This document shows, one piece after another, positions 37,706-47,107 of a stretch of DNA of 64,000 nt; positions within the stretch are counted from its first letter, which is position 1, and each line of letters starts with the position of its first letter. The notes under the pieces were generated by a model. It searched no databases. It was given only the letters and a program-made list of their open reading frames with translations, and had not been told where the DNA came from. Position numbers and translations under genes: made by a program. This DNA comes from Streptomyces sp. NRRL WC-3605 (GTDB lineage Bacteria; Actinomycetota; Actinomycetes; Streptomycetales; Streptomycetaceae): the NCBI RefSeq assembly GCF_001509795.1, contig NZ_LLZN01000113.1, positions 62,001 to 126,000 on the forward strand, in the 5' to 3' direction.

Positions 37706-38448
37706 CCGCGCCCGTCTTCGTCGCCGACTCCCTGGAGCACGCCGGCGGGCCGTACGTCCTCGACGGGCCCGAGGGCCGGCACGCCGTGTCCGTGAAGCGG
37801 CTGCGGGCCGGCGAGGAGGTCGTCCTCACCGACGGGCTGGGGCGCTGGGCCGAGGGCGTCGTCGCCGCCGCCGAGGGCAAGGACCGGCTGGTGGTCGACC
37901 TGGGCGCCGTCGAGGAGGAGCCCGAGCCCCGGCCGCGGATCACCGTCGTGCAGGCCCTGCCCAAGGGCGACCGGGGCGAACTGGCCGTCGAGACGATGAC
38001 CGAGACCGGTGTCGACCGGATCGTGCCGTGGGCGGCCGCCCGCTGCATCACCCAGTGGAAGGGCGAGCGCGGCGCGAAGGCCCTCGGCAAGTGGCGGGCC
38101 ACCGCCCGCGAGGCCGGCAAGCAGTCGCGTCGGGTGCGGTTCGCCGAGGTCACGGACGCGGCCACGACCAGGCAGGTCGCCGGCCTCCTCGCCGGGGCCG
38201 CGTTCGCCGCCGTCCTGCACGAGGACCGGGACTACGGCAGCGAGCCGCTGGCGACCGCCGAACTGCCCGCCGAGGGCGACCTGGTGCTCGTCGTCGGACC
38301 CGAAGGCGGCGTCTCCCCCGAGGAGTTGGCCGTGTTCGAGGAGGCGGGGGCGCGGGCCTACCGCCTCGGCCGTTCCGTGCTGCGCACCTCCACCGCCGGG
38401 ACCGCGGCGACGGCGCTGCTGCTGGGGCGCACCGGCCGCTGGTCCTGA
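37702..38448 (+). CDS. rsmE: 16S rRNA m3U1498 methyltransferase
   Basis: The 248-aa SPOUT methyltransferase has an N-terminal PUA-like part (HAVSVKRLRAGEEVVLTDG) and the knot motifs VVGPEGGVSPEE and LGRSVLRTSTAGTAA. It methylates U1498 in the decoding region. ATG 37702 overlaps the previous stop by 4 nt. Confidence 0.94.
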   Translation: MTAPVFVADSLEHAGGPYVLDGPEGRHAVSVKRLRAGEEVVLTDGLGRWAEGVVAAAEGKDRLVVDLGAVEEEPEPRPRITVVQALPKGDRGELAVETMTETGVDRIVPWAAARCITQWKGERGAKALGKWRATAREAGKQSRRVRFAEVTDAATTRQVAGLLAGAAFAAVLHEDRDYGSEPLATAELPAEGDLVLVVGPEGGVSPEELAVFEEAGARAYRLGRSVLRTSTAGTAATALLLGRTGRWS

Positions 38449-38507
38449 CACGGCGTGGCCGTATGCGCTCTACCGCGTCACGCGGGACAGTGGCAGGCTG
38501 CCCTTCC

Positions 38508-39041
38508 ATGGGGGTTTCGCACAGGATCCGGGGCCGTGCGGCACGAGGGGTCGCCGTGACGGCGCTCGCCGCGTTGGGAGCCGGCGGCATGGCCGCCTGC
38601 GATCCGGGCGGCCTGAGCGCCGCGTCCGTGGCGTTCACGACCGACCAGACCGTCACCAAGGAGCTGGAGCGGCAGAAGGCCGACGTGCAGTGGCTGAACT
38701 GCACCGGCTCCTACGACGGCCGTGGCGGCGGAAGTTCGCCGAGCGCCGGTGAGCGGACGGTCGTCAAGGTCGACTGCGAGGGCGAGACCTCCGACGGCAA
38801 GGACATCACCGTCACCGGCCGCATCACCCGGGCCGTCAGCGGCTCCTGCGTGCGCGGCGACCTCGTGGCGAAGGTCGGCGGCAAGGAGTGGTTCCACGTC
38901 AACGGGCTCGGCAAGTGCGACACCGCCCCGTCCCCGGTGGGGCCCGGCGACGGCGGGCAGCCCGGTCCGACCGTCACCGTGACCGTCACGAAGACCGTCT
39001 ACTGCCAACAGCGCCCGAACTGCTGGCCGGAGGGCAAGTGA
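38508..39041 (+). CDS. Putative lipoprotein, 177 aa
   Basis: The N-terminus has a basic start (MGVSHRIRGRAARG), a hydrophobic core and a lipobox-like GGMAAC, so signal peptidase II cleavage before Cys31 is likely. The mature part has four further cysteines, among them LNCTGSYD and VKVDCEGE, probably paired. The C-terminus is Pro/Thr/Val-rich with VTVTVTKTV. No named family is recognised. Function is unknown; the downstream tricorn protease is co-directional. Confidence 0.7.
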   Translation: MGVSHRIRGRAARGVAVTALAALGAGGMAACDPGGLSAASVAFTTDQTVTKELERQKADVQWLNCTGSYDGRGGGSSPSAGERTVVKVDCEGETSDGKDITVTGRITRAVSGSCVRGDLVAKVGGKEWFHVNGLGKCDTAPSPVGPGDGGQPGPTVTVTVTKTVYCQQRPNCWPEGK

Positions 39042-39104
39042 GCGGTCGGCCACCGGACGTGGGGATCTGCCCCGAAGCCCTGTCCGCGGCCGCCCCCTCT
39101 TGCC

Positions 39105-39110
39105 TAGGGT
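39105..39110 (+). promoter_or_regulatory. Putative -10 element of the tricorn protease gene
   Basis: TAGGGT ends exactly 6 nt before GTG 39117; TGTCCG lies 18 bp further upstream. No ribosome binding site is present. Confidence 0.5.
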
Positions 39111-39116
39111 GATCGC

Positions 39117-42100
39117 GTGACACAGCCCGCGCCCTCCGTTCCGCCCCCGCCCGCCTATCTGCGCTACCCACATCTGCACGGCGACCTCGTCGCGTTCACG
39201 GCGGAGGACGACGTCTGGCTCGCCCCGCTCGACGGCGGCCGCGCCTGGCGGGTCAGCGCCGACAACGTCCCCGTCACCTCGCCGCGCATCTCGCCCGACG
39301 GCACGACCGTCGCCTGGACGTCCACCCGCGACGGCGCGCCCGAGGTGCACATGGCGCCGGTCGACGGCGGCCCCTCAACCCGCCTCACCCACTGGGGCAG
39401 CCCGCGCACCCGGGTGCGCGGCTGGACCCCCGACGGCCGGGTCCTCGCCATCAGTACCTGGGGCCAGGGCAGCAGCCGCCGCACCTGGGCGCACGCCGTC
39501 CCGCTCGACGGCGGACCCGCCACCACCCTGCCGTACGGGCCCGTCGGCGACGTCGTGCACGGGCCGCACCCGGTGCTCGCCTCCGCGCCGATGGGGCTGG
39601 AGGCCGCCCGCTGGAAGCGCTACCGGGGCGGCACGGCGGGCAAGCTGTGGATCGACCGTGAGGGCGACGGCGAATTCGTCCGGCTGCACGAGGACCTCGA
39701 CGGGAACCTGGAGTGTCCGCTGTGGGCGGGCGACCGGGTCGCGTTCCTCTCCGATCACGAGGGCGTCGGCGCCGTGTACTCCTCCCTCGCCGACGGCTCC
39801 GACCTGCGGCGTCACACGCCGGGCGGGGAAGGCTTCTACGCCCGGCACGCCTCGGGGGACGGCACCCGGGTCGTCTACGCGAGCGCCGGTGAGCTGTGGC
39901 TGCTGGACGACCTGGACACGGCCGAGCCGCGGCGCCTCGACGTCCGGCTCGGCGGACAGCGCACCGACCGCCGGCCGTACGTCCTGAACGCGGCCCGCTG
40001 GTTCGGCTCCGCGTCCCCCGGCCACACCGCGCGCGGCAGCGCGGTCGCCGTCCGCGGCAGCGTCCACTGGGTCACCCACCGCGCCGGCCCCGCCCGCGCG
40101 CTCGCCGCCGAGCCCGGCGTCCGGGCCCGGCTGCCGCGCACCTTCCGCACGGACGGCGAGGAGTGGGTGGTGTGGGTGACGGACGCGGAGGGCGAGGACG
40201 CCCTCGAGTTCGCCCCCGCGACCGGTCTCGCGCCCGGCGCCACCCCGCGCCGGCTCGCCGCGGGACGGCTCGGGCGGGTGCTGGAACTGGCCGTGGCCCC
40301 CGACGGCAGCCGGGCCGCGGTCGCCGCGCACGACGGACGGCTCCTGTTCGTCGAGCGGGAGAGCGGCGAGGTGCGCGAGGTGGACCGCAGCGCCGACGGT
40401 CCCGTCTCGGGGCTGGTGTTCTCGCCCGACTCGGCCTGGCTGGCCTGGGCGCACCCCGGCCCCGACCCGCTGTCCCAGCTGAAACTGGCCAACACCACGG
40501 ACCTGTCGGTGTCCGAGGCGACCCCGCTGCGGTTCCGGGACTACGCGCCCGCGTTCACGCACGACGGCAAGCACCTGGCGTTCCTGTCCACCCGGGCCTT
40601 CGACCCGGTCTACGACGAGCACGTCTTCGACCTCGCGTTCGTCGTGGGCTCCCGGCCGCATCTGATCACCCTCGCCGCGACCACGCCGTCCCCGTTCGGC
40701 CCGCAGCGGCACGGCCGGTCCTTCGACGCCCCGGACAAGGACGAGACCCCCGACAGCGAGGGCACCCCGGCCACCCGGATCGACCTCGAAGGGCTCGCCG
40801 ACCGGATCGTGCCGTTCCCGGTCGAGGCCGGCCGCTACTCGGACCTGCGGGCCGCCAAGGACGGGGTGCTGTGGCTGCGGCACCCGGTGCGCGGCGCGCT
40901 CGGGGCGGCCCGGGCCAGCCTCGACGACCCCGAGCCGAAGACCGAGCTGGAGCGCTACGACCTCGTGCAGCGGCGCGTGGAGCATCTCGCCGACGACGCC
41001 GACCACTTCGAGGTCAGCGGCGACGGCAGACGGGTGCTGCTGTGGACGGACGGGCGGCTCAAGGTCGTCCCGAGCGACCGCCGCGCCTCCGGCGACGAGG
41101 ACGGCGACTCCAACGTCACCGTGGACCTCGGCCGGGTGCGGCAGCGTGTCGACCCGTCGGCGGAGTGGCGGCAGATGTTCGAGGAGACCGGCCGCATCAT
41201 GCGCGACCACTTCTGGCGGGCCGACATGAACGGCGTGGACTGGGCGGGCGTCCTCGACCGCTACCGGCCGCTGCTGGACCGGGTGGCCACCCACGACGAC
41301 CTGGTCGACCTGCTGTGGGAGGTCCAGGGCGAACTGGGCACCTCGCACGCGTACGTCGGCGGGCACGGGCACGGCGGCGGGCCCCGGCAGGGCCTGCTCG
41401 GCGCGGACGTCTCCCGTCACGAGGACGGCAGTTGGCGCATCGACCGGATCCTGCCGTCGGAGACCTCCGACCCGGAGGCCCGGGCGCCGCTGGCCGCACC
41501 GGGCGTCGCGGTGCGCCCCGGCGACGCGATCGCCGCGGTGGCGGGGGTGCCGGTGGACCCTGTGACGGGGCCCGGCCCGCTGCTCGTCGGCACCGCGGGC
41601 AAGCCCGTGGAGCTGACGATCTCCCCGGCCGGCGGCGGGGAGGTCCGGCACACCGTCGTCGTTCCGGTCGCCGACGAGCAGCCGCTGCGCTACCACGCGT
41701 GGGTCGCGGACCGGCGGGCGTACGTCCACGAGCGGTCCGGCGGCCGGCTGGGCTATCTGCACGTGCCGGACATGCAGGCGCCCGGCTGGGCCCAGATCCA
41801 CCGCGACCTGCGGGTCGAGGTGGCCCGCGAGGGCCTGGTCGTGGACGTGCGGGAGAACGGCGGCGGGCACACCTCGCAGCTGGTCGTGGAGAAGCTCGCC
41901 CGGCGCATCGTCGGCTGGGAACTCCCGCGCGGCATGCGGCCGAACAGCTATCCCATGGACGCGCCGCGCGGTCCCGTGGTGGCCGTGGCGAACGAGTTCT
42001 CCGGCTCCGACGGCGACATCGTCAACGCGGCGATCAAGGCGCTGGGCCTCGGGCCGGTCGTCGGCACCCGCACCTGGGGCGGGGTCATCGGCATCGACAG

Positions 42101-42335
42101 CCGCTACCACCTCGTCGACGGCACCCTCGTCACCCAGCCCAAGTACGCCATCTGGCTGGAGGGGTACGGCTGGGACGTGGAGAACCACGGGGTCGACCCG
42201 GACGTGGAGGTCGTCCAGCGCCCGCAGGACTGGGCGGCGGGCCGGGACGCCCAGCTGGACGAGGCGATCCGGATCGCGCTGGAGGCACTGGAGACCACAC
42301 CCGCGAAGACCCCGCCGGCACTGCCCGGGCGCTGA
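39117..42335 (+). CDS. Tricorn-type S41 protease
   Basis: The 1072-aa protein has two N-terminal beta-propellers (repeats such as SPRISPDGTTVAWTS and VSGLVFSPDSAWLAW). A C1 helical domain, a PDZ domain and the S41 protease core follow. The residues GTSHAYVGG (Ser-His) and EFSGSDGDI (nucleophile Ser-Asp) match the tricorn catalytic set. RENGGGHTSQ precedes the core. Tricorn cuts peptides released by the proteasome, which streptomycetes have. No signal peptide is visible, so it is cytosolic. Confidence 0.92.
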   Translation: MTQPAPSVPPPPAYLRYPHLHGDLVAFTAEDDVWLAPLDGGRAWRVSADNVPVTSPRISPDGTTVAWTSTRDGAPEVHMAPVDGGPSTRLTHWGSPRTRVRGWTPDGRVLAISTWGQGSSRRTWAHAVPLDGGPATTLPYGPVGDVVHGPHPVLASAPMGLEAARWKRYRGGTAGKLWIDREGDGEFVRLHEDLDGNLECPLWAGDRVAFLSDHEGVGAVYSSLADGSDLRRHTPGGEGFYARHASGDGTRVVYASAGELWLLDDLDTAEPRRLDVRLGGQRTDRRPYVLNAARWFGSASPGHTARGSAVAVRGSVHWVTHRAGPARALAAEPGVRARLPRTFRTDGEEWVVWVTDAEGEDALEFAPATGLAPGATPRRLAAGRLGRVLELAVAPDGSRAAVAAHDGRLLFVERESGEVREVDRSADGPVSGLVFSPDSAWLAWAHPGPDPLSQLKLANTTDLSVSEATPLRFRDYAPAFTHDGKHLAFLSTRAFDPVYDEHVFDLAFVVGSRPHLITLAATTPSPFGPQRHGRSFDAPDKDETPDSEGTPATRIDLEGLADRIVPFPVEAGRYSDLRAAKDGVLWLRHPVRGALGAARASLDDPEPKTELERYDLVQRRVEHLADDADHFEVSGDGRRVLLWTDGRLKVVPSDRRASGDEDGDSNVTVDLGRVRQRVDPSAEWRQMFEETGRIMRDHFWRADMNGVDWAGVLDRYRPLLDRVATHDDLVDLLWEVQGELGTSHAYVGGHGHGGGPRQGLLGADVSRHEDGSWRIDRILPSETSDPEARAPLAAPGVAVRPGDAIAAVAGVPVDPVTGPGPLLVGTAGKPVELTISPAGGGEVRHTVVVPVADEQPLRYHAWVADRRAYVHERSGGRLGYLHVPDMQAPGWAQIHRDLRVEVAREGLVVDVRENGGGHTSQLVVEKLARRIVGWELPRGMRPNSYPMDAPRGPVVAVANEFSGSDGDIVNAAIKALGLGPVVGTRTWGGVIGIDSRYHLVDGTLVTQPKYAIWLEGYGWDVENHGVDPDVEVVQRPQDWAAGRDAQLDEAIRIALEALETTPAKTPPALPGR

Positions 42336-42340
42336 GGGAC

Positions 42341-42369
42341 CGCCGCGCGATCACCCTCCGCGCGGCGGC
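42341..42369 (+). terminator. Terminator after the tricorn gene
   Basis: CCGCCGCGC (42341-42349) pairs with GCGCGGCGG (42361-42369) around an 11-nt loop. Confidence 0.65.
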
Positions 42370-42427
42370 ACCCGGCGGCGATACGATGCCCCGGTCACAC
42401 CATCGCCGTCCAACGCCCGGAGGGACC

Positions 42428-42781
42428 ATGGCTGGGGAGCCGCAGGACGACTGCCTGTTCTGCAAGATCGTCGCGGGGCATGTGCCGGCGACGATCGTGC
42501 GGGAGACCGAGACGACCGTCGCCTTTCGCGACATCAATCCGCAGGCGCCCACCCACGTCCTGATCATCCCCAGGGCCCACCACAAGGACGCCGCCGCGCT
42601 CGCCGTCGCCGACCCGGCGCTCGCCGCCGACCTCCTGCGCGAGGCCCAGGCCGTCGCCGACGAGGAGAAGCTGGACAGCTACCGCGTCGTGTTCAACACC
42701 GGTGCGGGCGCCGGCCAGACGGTCTTCCACACGCACGCGCACGTCCTCGGCGGCCGCGGTCTCGAGTGGCCCCCCGGATAG
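42428..42781 (+). CDS. HIT family (histidine triad) nucleotide-binding protein
   Basis: The 117-aa protein has CLFCKIVAG at the start and the triad HTHAHVLGG at the end. HINT-type hydrolases cleave nucleoside phosphoramidates and aminoacyl adenylates. The start follows CGGAGGGA by a few nucleotides. RNase Z begins 6 nt after the stop, so they form an operon. Confidence 0.92.
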   Translation: MAGEPQDDCLFCKIVAGHVPATIVRETETTVAFRDINPQAPTHVLIIPRAHHKDAAALAVADPALAADLLREAQAVADEEKLDSYRVVFNTGAGAGQTVFHTHAHVLGGRGLEWPPG

Positions 42782-42787
42782 ACGGCC

Positions 42788-43696
42788 GTGTCCGTACGTG
42801 AACTGGTCGTCCTCGGGACGGCGAGCCAGGTCCCGACCCGGCACCGCAACCACAACGGCTATGTGCTGCGCTGGGACGGCGAGGGCATCCTGTTCGACCC
42901 CGGCGAGGGCACCCAGCGGCAGATGCTGCGGGCCGGGGTCGCCGCCCACGACCTGAACCGCATCTGTGTCACCCACTTCCACGGCGACCACTCGCTGGGA
43001 CTGGCCGGGGTGATCCAGCGGATCAACCTGGACCGGGTGCCGCACCCCGTCGCCGCCCACTACCCGCGCTCCGGGCAGCGCTTCTTCGACCGGCTGCGGT
43101 ACGCCACCGCCTACCGGGAGACCGCCGAGATCGTCCCGGCCCCGGTCGACGCCGACGGGGTCGTCGCCGACACCGGCGCGTACACGCTGCACGCCGCCCG
43201 GCTGTCGCACCCCGTCGAGTCGTACGGCTACCGCCTGGTCGAGCCGGACGGCCGCCGGATGGTGCCCGAGCGGCTCGCCGCGCACGGCATCAAGGGACCG
43301 GACGTCGGCCGGCTCCAGCGCGACGGCGTGCTCGGCGGGGTCACGCTGGACGACGTCAGCGAGGTCCGGCGCGGGCAGCGGTTCGCGTTCGTCATGGACA
43401 CCCGGCTGTGCGACGGGGTGTACGCCCTCGCCGACGGCTGCGACATGCTCGTCATCGAGTCCACGTTCCTGGACGAGGACACCGCCCTCGCCGAGGAGCA
43501 CGGGCACCTGACCGCCGGTCAGGCCGCCCGGGTGGCGCGGGACGCCGGGGTGGGACACCTGGTGCTCACCCACTTCAGCCAGCGCTACACCGACCCCGGC
43601 GAGTTCGAGCGGCAGGCGCGCGCCGCCGGTTTCGACGGCGACCTGACCGTGGCGCACGACCTGCTGCGTGTGCCCTTGCCCAAGCGTCGCCCCTAG
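42788..43696 (+). CDS. rnz: Ribonuclease Z
   Basis: The 302-aa MBL nuclease has HFHGDH ([11 protein letters not shown], near residues 63-68), the early motif [24 protein letters not shown], the Asp in FVMDTR and the late His in [10 protein letters not shown]. It matures tRNA 3' ends, which fits the tRNA genes here that lack encoded CCA. Its TAG overlaps the stop of the convergent MFS gene within one CTAG. Confidence 0.9.
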   Translation: MSVRELVVLGTASQVPTRHRNHNGYVLRWDGEGILFDPGEGTQRQMLRAGVAAHDLNRICVTHFHGDHSLGLAGVIQRINLDRVPHPVAAHYPRSGQRFFDRLRYATAYRETAEIVPAPVDADGVVADTGAYTLHAARLSHPVESYGYRLVEPDGRRMVPERLAAHGIKGPDVGRLQRDGVLGGVTLDDVSEVRRGQRFAFVMDTRLCDGVYALADGCDMLVIESTFLDEDTALAEEHGHLTAGQAARVARDAGVGHLVLTHFSQRYTDPGEFERQARAAGFDGDLTVAHDLLRVPLPKRRP

Positions 43697-44991
43697 CTGG
43701 CGGGGGCCAGGCGCTCCGGCGCGGCCGGGACGGCCTCGGCGGTGTCCAGCGGGACGGCGACGACCTCGACGTCCGCGGTCCCGGCAGTCTCCGGGACACG
43801 GCGGCCCAGCGCCACCAGGGTCAGCGGTACGGCGACCAGCAGCAGCCCCACCGCGAGGACGACACCCATCACGGGGAAGCCCGCCCCGGCCGACAGCACG
43901 CTCCCGGTGAGCGGGCCCGCGGCCGTGCCCAGCGAGGACGCCGAGCCGACGAGCACCGCCCAGCGGCCCCGGCCGTCGAGGGAGGCGGCCAGTCCGATGA
44001 CGTACGACAGCACGACCGGGTAGACGGCGTTCCAGGCGATCTCGCCGGTCGCGAACGTCGTCAGGTCCGTCGCGGACGCGCTCAGCGCGATGCAGACGGC
44101 GATGAGGGCGGTGCCGCCGCCGACGGGCAGCGCGCGGCCGAGCCGGGGCCCGAGCGCACCCGCCCCGGTCACCCCGAGCAGTCCGGCGCCGAGCGCCACG
44201 GCGAACACCGCGCCCACGGCGGCCTCCGTCAAGTGGGCCTGGTCCAGGCCGATCCGGCCGCTGACGCCCCACAGGGAGTTCTGCGCGAGGGACCACAGGA
44301 GCATGCAGCCGGCGAGGACGAGCCCGTGCCGCCGGTGGGGGAGCGGTCCCAGGGGCCGCACGGCGGCCGACATCTGCGGCACCTCGGCGGCGGGGAGCCG
44401 GCCGGTGAGAGGCCACACCGCGAGCGCGGTCAGGGCGATCGCCGCCAGCGGCCGGTCGTGGCCGGGGCCGAGGTGCGGGACCGTCAGATAGAGGGCGCCC
44501 GCGAGGGCGGAGACACCGAGCAGGCCCGCCGTGGTGACCCGGTGCGGATCGGTGCTCCAGGTCCCGCGTCCCGTCCGGGCCGGGCCGGCCCCGAGAGCGG
44601 CGATCCGGGTGGCGGCGACCGCGGTGACCGTGCCGGAGCCGAGGCCGCCGGCCATGACGCCGAGGACGACGGCCGGTACGGCGTGCGCGAGCGCGGCCCC
44701 GCCGTAGCCGAGCAGCATCAGGGCAAGCCCGGCGCGGGCGAGCCGGCGGGCGCCCAGGCGCTCGACGCGGGAGGCAAGCAGGAAGCCGGCCGCCGCCGAA
44801 CTCAGCAGCAGGGCACTGCCGATGGCGCCGGCCTGGGTCGGCGTGAGCGGAAGACCCGCGTCGAGTCGGCCGACGACGGTCGGCAGCAGATACGGGGCGA
44901 GGTACCCGGCCGTGAAGAGGGCGACGAGAGGCCAGGGGGTGGTGCGAGGGGCGAGCACGGGCGTTCCCAGGGCATGCGAAAGGAGAGGCAC
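43693..44991 (-). CDS. MFS transporter
   Basis: The product has about twelve hydrophobic helices and the major facilitator fold ([56 protein letters not shown]). The substrate is unknown; drug or metabolite efflux is the usual role. The start is uncertain. GTG 44991 (VPLLSHALG) is chosen, giving about 432 aa; a TTG at 45039 is possible. It converges on rnz and shares the CTAG stop. Confidence 0.8.
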   Translation of the reverse strand: MPLLSHALGTPVLAPRTTPWPLVALFTAGYLAPYLLPTVVGRLDAGLPLTPTQAGAIGSALLLSSAAAGFLLASRVERLGARRLARAGLALMLLGYGGAALAHAVPAVVLGVMAGGLGSGTVTAVAATRIAALGAGPARTGRGTWSTDPHRVTTAGLLGVSALAGALYLTVPHLGPGHDRPLAAIALTALAVWPLTGRLPAAEVPQMSAAVRPLGPLPHRRHGLVLAGCMLLWSLAQNSLWGVSGRIGLDQAHLTEAAVGAVFAVALGAGLLGVTGAGALGPRLGRALPVGGGTALIAVCIALSASATDLTTFATGEIAWNAVYPVVLSYVIGLAASLDGRGRWAVLVGSASSLGTAAGPLTGSVLSAGAGFPVMGVVLAVGLLLVAVPLTLVALGRRVPETAGTADVEVVAVPLDTAEAVPAAPERLAPAS

Positions 44992-45157
44992 AGAAGGGGG
45001 AGGGGCGCAGGCCGTCGACGGACAGGAACGCGCGGGCAATTTGTATCAAGCACGGGGTCGCGCGAAGAAGGGCGGCCGGTGTGATCTGAGGCACGTTCTG
45101 TTTGGCGGGGGAGAAGCGGGGTAACAGCGGTGCCTCACTCGGCCCCGCCGGTGCCTC

Positions 45158-45946
45158 TCACCTGCGCCAGTGCACCGATCCGCCCGCCCCGCCGGGGGCC
45201 GTCGCCTCGATCTTGGTCCGGATCTCCCGCATCACCGCGACGATCCGCTCCTCGTGCCGGGGCGACCAGCGGGCCACCGGCACCGAGCAGCTGATCGCGT
45301 CCTGCGCGGGGGTGTCGTAGCGCAGGGCGAAACCGAGGCCGATGATGCCGGGGACGCTCTCCTCGCGGTCGAGCGACCAACCGCGTGCGCGCACCTCGGC
45401 GAGGTCGGCGGCCAGGGACGCGCGGGTGGTGTGGGTGCGGGGCGTGAGCGCGGGATACGGGCCCTCGGGCAGGGCGGAGTCGGGGCGTTCGGCGAGCAGC
45501 GCCTTGCCCAGGGCGCCCGCGTGCGCCGGGAGGCGCCGGCCGACCCGGCTGAGGGTCCGCAGGTACGCGTGCGACTCGCGGGTGGCCAGATAGGCGACGT
45601 CCCGGCCGTCCAGGCGCGCCAGGTGGACCGTCTCGCCGAGCGCCTGCGACGCCTCGTCGAGGTAGGGCCGGACGAGGCGGACGCGCGGGTCGGAGTCGAG
45701 GTAGCCCGTGCCGGTCAGCAGGGCGTGGATGCCGATGCCGTAGAGCGAGCCGGTGACGTCGGTGCGCACCCAGCCCCGCGCGATCAGGGTCTGGAGCAGC
45801 GCGTACATGGAGCTGCGCGGCACGCCGAGGGTGTCGGCGAGCTCCTGGAGGCGGGCCGGGCGGTCCCCGCGCGCGGTGAGGAGTTCGAGCAGCTCGACCG
45901 TGCGCGCCGCGGACTTCACCTCGCGGACGCCGCCTGTATCCGACAT
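45158..45946 (-). CDS. IclR family transcriptional regulator
   Basis: The 262-aa protein has the IclR winged helix (AARTVELLELLTARGDRPARLQELADTLGVPRSSMYALLQTL) and the effector domain (HAGALGKALLAERP, SCSVPVARWSPR). ATG 45946 has TACGAT ending 6 nt upstream on this strand, a leaderless arrangement. It diverges from the KdgD-type dehydratase gene, which it most likely controls. Confidence 0.92.
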   Translation of the reverse strand: MSDTGGVREVKSAARTVELLELLTARGDRPARLQELADTLGVPRSSMYALLQTLIARGWVRTDVTGSLYGIGIHALLTGTGYLDSDPRVRLVRPYLDEASQALGETVHLARLDGRDVAYLATRESHAYLRTLSRVGRRLPAHAGALGKALLAERPDSALPEGPYPALTPRTHTTRASLAADLAEVRARGWSLDREESVPGIIGLGFALRYDTPAQDAISCSVPVARWSPRHEERIVAVMREIRTKIEATAPGGAGGSVHWRR

Positions 45947-45961
45947 GGGGCGATCGTAATC

Positions 45962-46033
45962 GGCGGGCCCGGCCGTTGACGGCCCGCCGTTCACTCACCT
46001 AATCTGCGTTCTCATACATGGACAGCGTTCACA
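45962..46033 (+). promoter_or_regulatory. kdgD promoter with candidate IclR operator
   Basis: TTGACG (45976-45981), 18 bp and TAATCT (46000-46005) form the promoter. Two direct repeats GCGTTCTCA (46006-46014) and GCGTTCACA (46025-46033) lie 19 bp apart just downstream, a good repressor geometry. GGCGGGCC/GGCCCGCC arms flank the -35. Confidence 0.55.
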
Positions 46034-46049
46034 AGGGGAGATGATCGGT

Positions 46050-47018
46050 GTGGTTCTCGGCAGGGGGACGGACACGGCCGGCGACAGGGCCACGGACACC
46101 GTCGAGCGGCTTCGGGACGGCATGGCCCGCGGCGTGCTGTCCTTCCCGCTCACCAGCTTCCACGCCGACGGATCGCTCGACGAGGACGGCTTCCGCGCGC
46201 ACCTGGCCGTCCAGCTGGCGTCCGGGCCGGGCGCCGTCTTCCCGGCCTGCGGCACCGGCGAGTTCTTCTCCCTGGACGAGGACGAGTACCGGGCCGTCGT
46301 CACCGCCGCCGTCGAGGAGACGGCCGGCCGCGTGCCCGTCGTCGCCGGCGTCGGCTACGGCTGGGCGCAGGCCGCCCGGTTCGCCCGGGTCGCCGAGGAG
46401 GCCGGCGCCGACGCCCTCCTCGTGCTGCCCCACTACCTCGTCGCCGCCCCGCAGGACGGCCTCGTCGCCCAGCTGGAGGCGCTCGCCGCACGGACCCGGC
46501 TGCCGCTCATCGCCTACCAGCGCGGACCGGTCGCCTACACCCCCGCCGCGCTGCGGCGCATCGCCCGCGTCCCCGGGGTCGTCGGCCTCAAGGACGGCCA
46601 CAGCGATCTCGAACGCCTCCAGCGCCTCACCCTCGCCGCCCCGGAGGGCTTCCTGTTCTTCAACGGCGCCTCCACCGCCGAACTCCAGGCCCGGGCCTAC
46701 GCCACCGTCGGCGTGCCCGCCTACTCCTCCGCCGTCCACGCCTTCGCCCCCGAGATCGCGAACGCCTTCTTCGCCGCGCTCCGGGACGGCGACGACGGCA
46801 CCACCACCGTCCTGCTGCGCGACTTCTACGTCCCGCTCGCCGAGATCCGCGACCGCGTGCCCGGCTACGCCGTGTCCCTGGTCAAGGCCGCCGCCCGGCT
46901 GCGCGGGCGCCCCGTCGGCCCGGTGCGCGCCCCGCTGACCGACCCGTCCCCCGGCGACCTGGCCGATCTGCGCGCCCTCCTCACCACCGGACTCGCCCTC
47001 GTGGGCGCGGCCCCGTGA
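46050..47018 (+). CDS. 5-dehydro-4-deoxyglucarate dehydratase (DHDPS superfamily)
   Basis: The 322-aa enzyme has the aldolase-type barrel: GVLSFPLTSF, CGTGEFFSL, catalytic Tyr in LIAYQRGP and Schiff-base Lys in VVGLKDGHSD. The GEFFSL and KDG context is that of KdgD, which converts 5-dehydro-4-deoxyglucarate to alpha-ketoglutarate semialdehyde in glucarate/galactarate breakdown. GTG 46050 is chosen because AGGGGAG lies 9 nt upstream; the ATG at 46041 directly touches that sequence. The divergent IclR gene probably controls it. Confidence 0.8.
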   Translation: MVLGRGTDTAGDRATDTVERLRDGMARGVLSFPLTSFHADGSLDEDGFRAHLAVQLASGPGAVFPACGTGEFFSLDEDEYRAVVTAAVEETAGRVPVVAGVGYGWAQAARFARVAEEAGADALLVLPHYLVAAPQDGLVAQLEALAARTRLPLIAYQRGPVAYTPAALRRIARVPGVVGLKDGHSDLERLQRLTLAAPEGFLFFNGASTAELQARAYATVGVPAYSSAVHAFAPEIANAFFAALRDGDDGTTTVLLRDFYVPLAEIRDRVPGYAVSLVKAAARLRGRPVGPVRAPLTDPSPGDLADLRALLTTGLALVGAAP

Positions 47019-47107
47019 CCTGACGGTCGCGCCGGACGGGGAACACGTGGCGTTGTCCGTGGCGTGGTGCACACTGGCCAGATCAGGACCACGCCAGGGA
47101 GCGCACC

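Noticed and set aside
46041..46049. ATG 46041 as start of the KdgD-type gene
   Set aside because: It directly touches the Shine-Dalgarno AGGGGAG; GTG 46050 has the proper 9-nt spacing.
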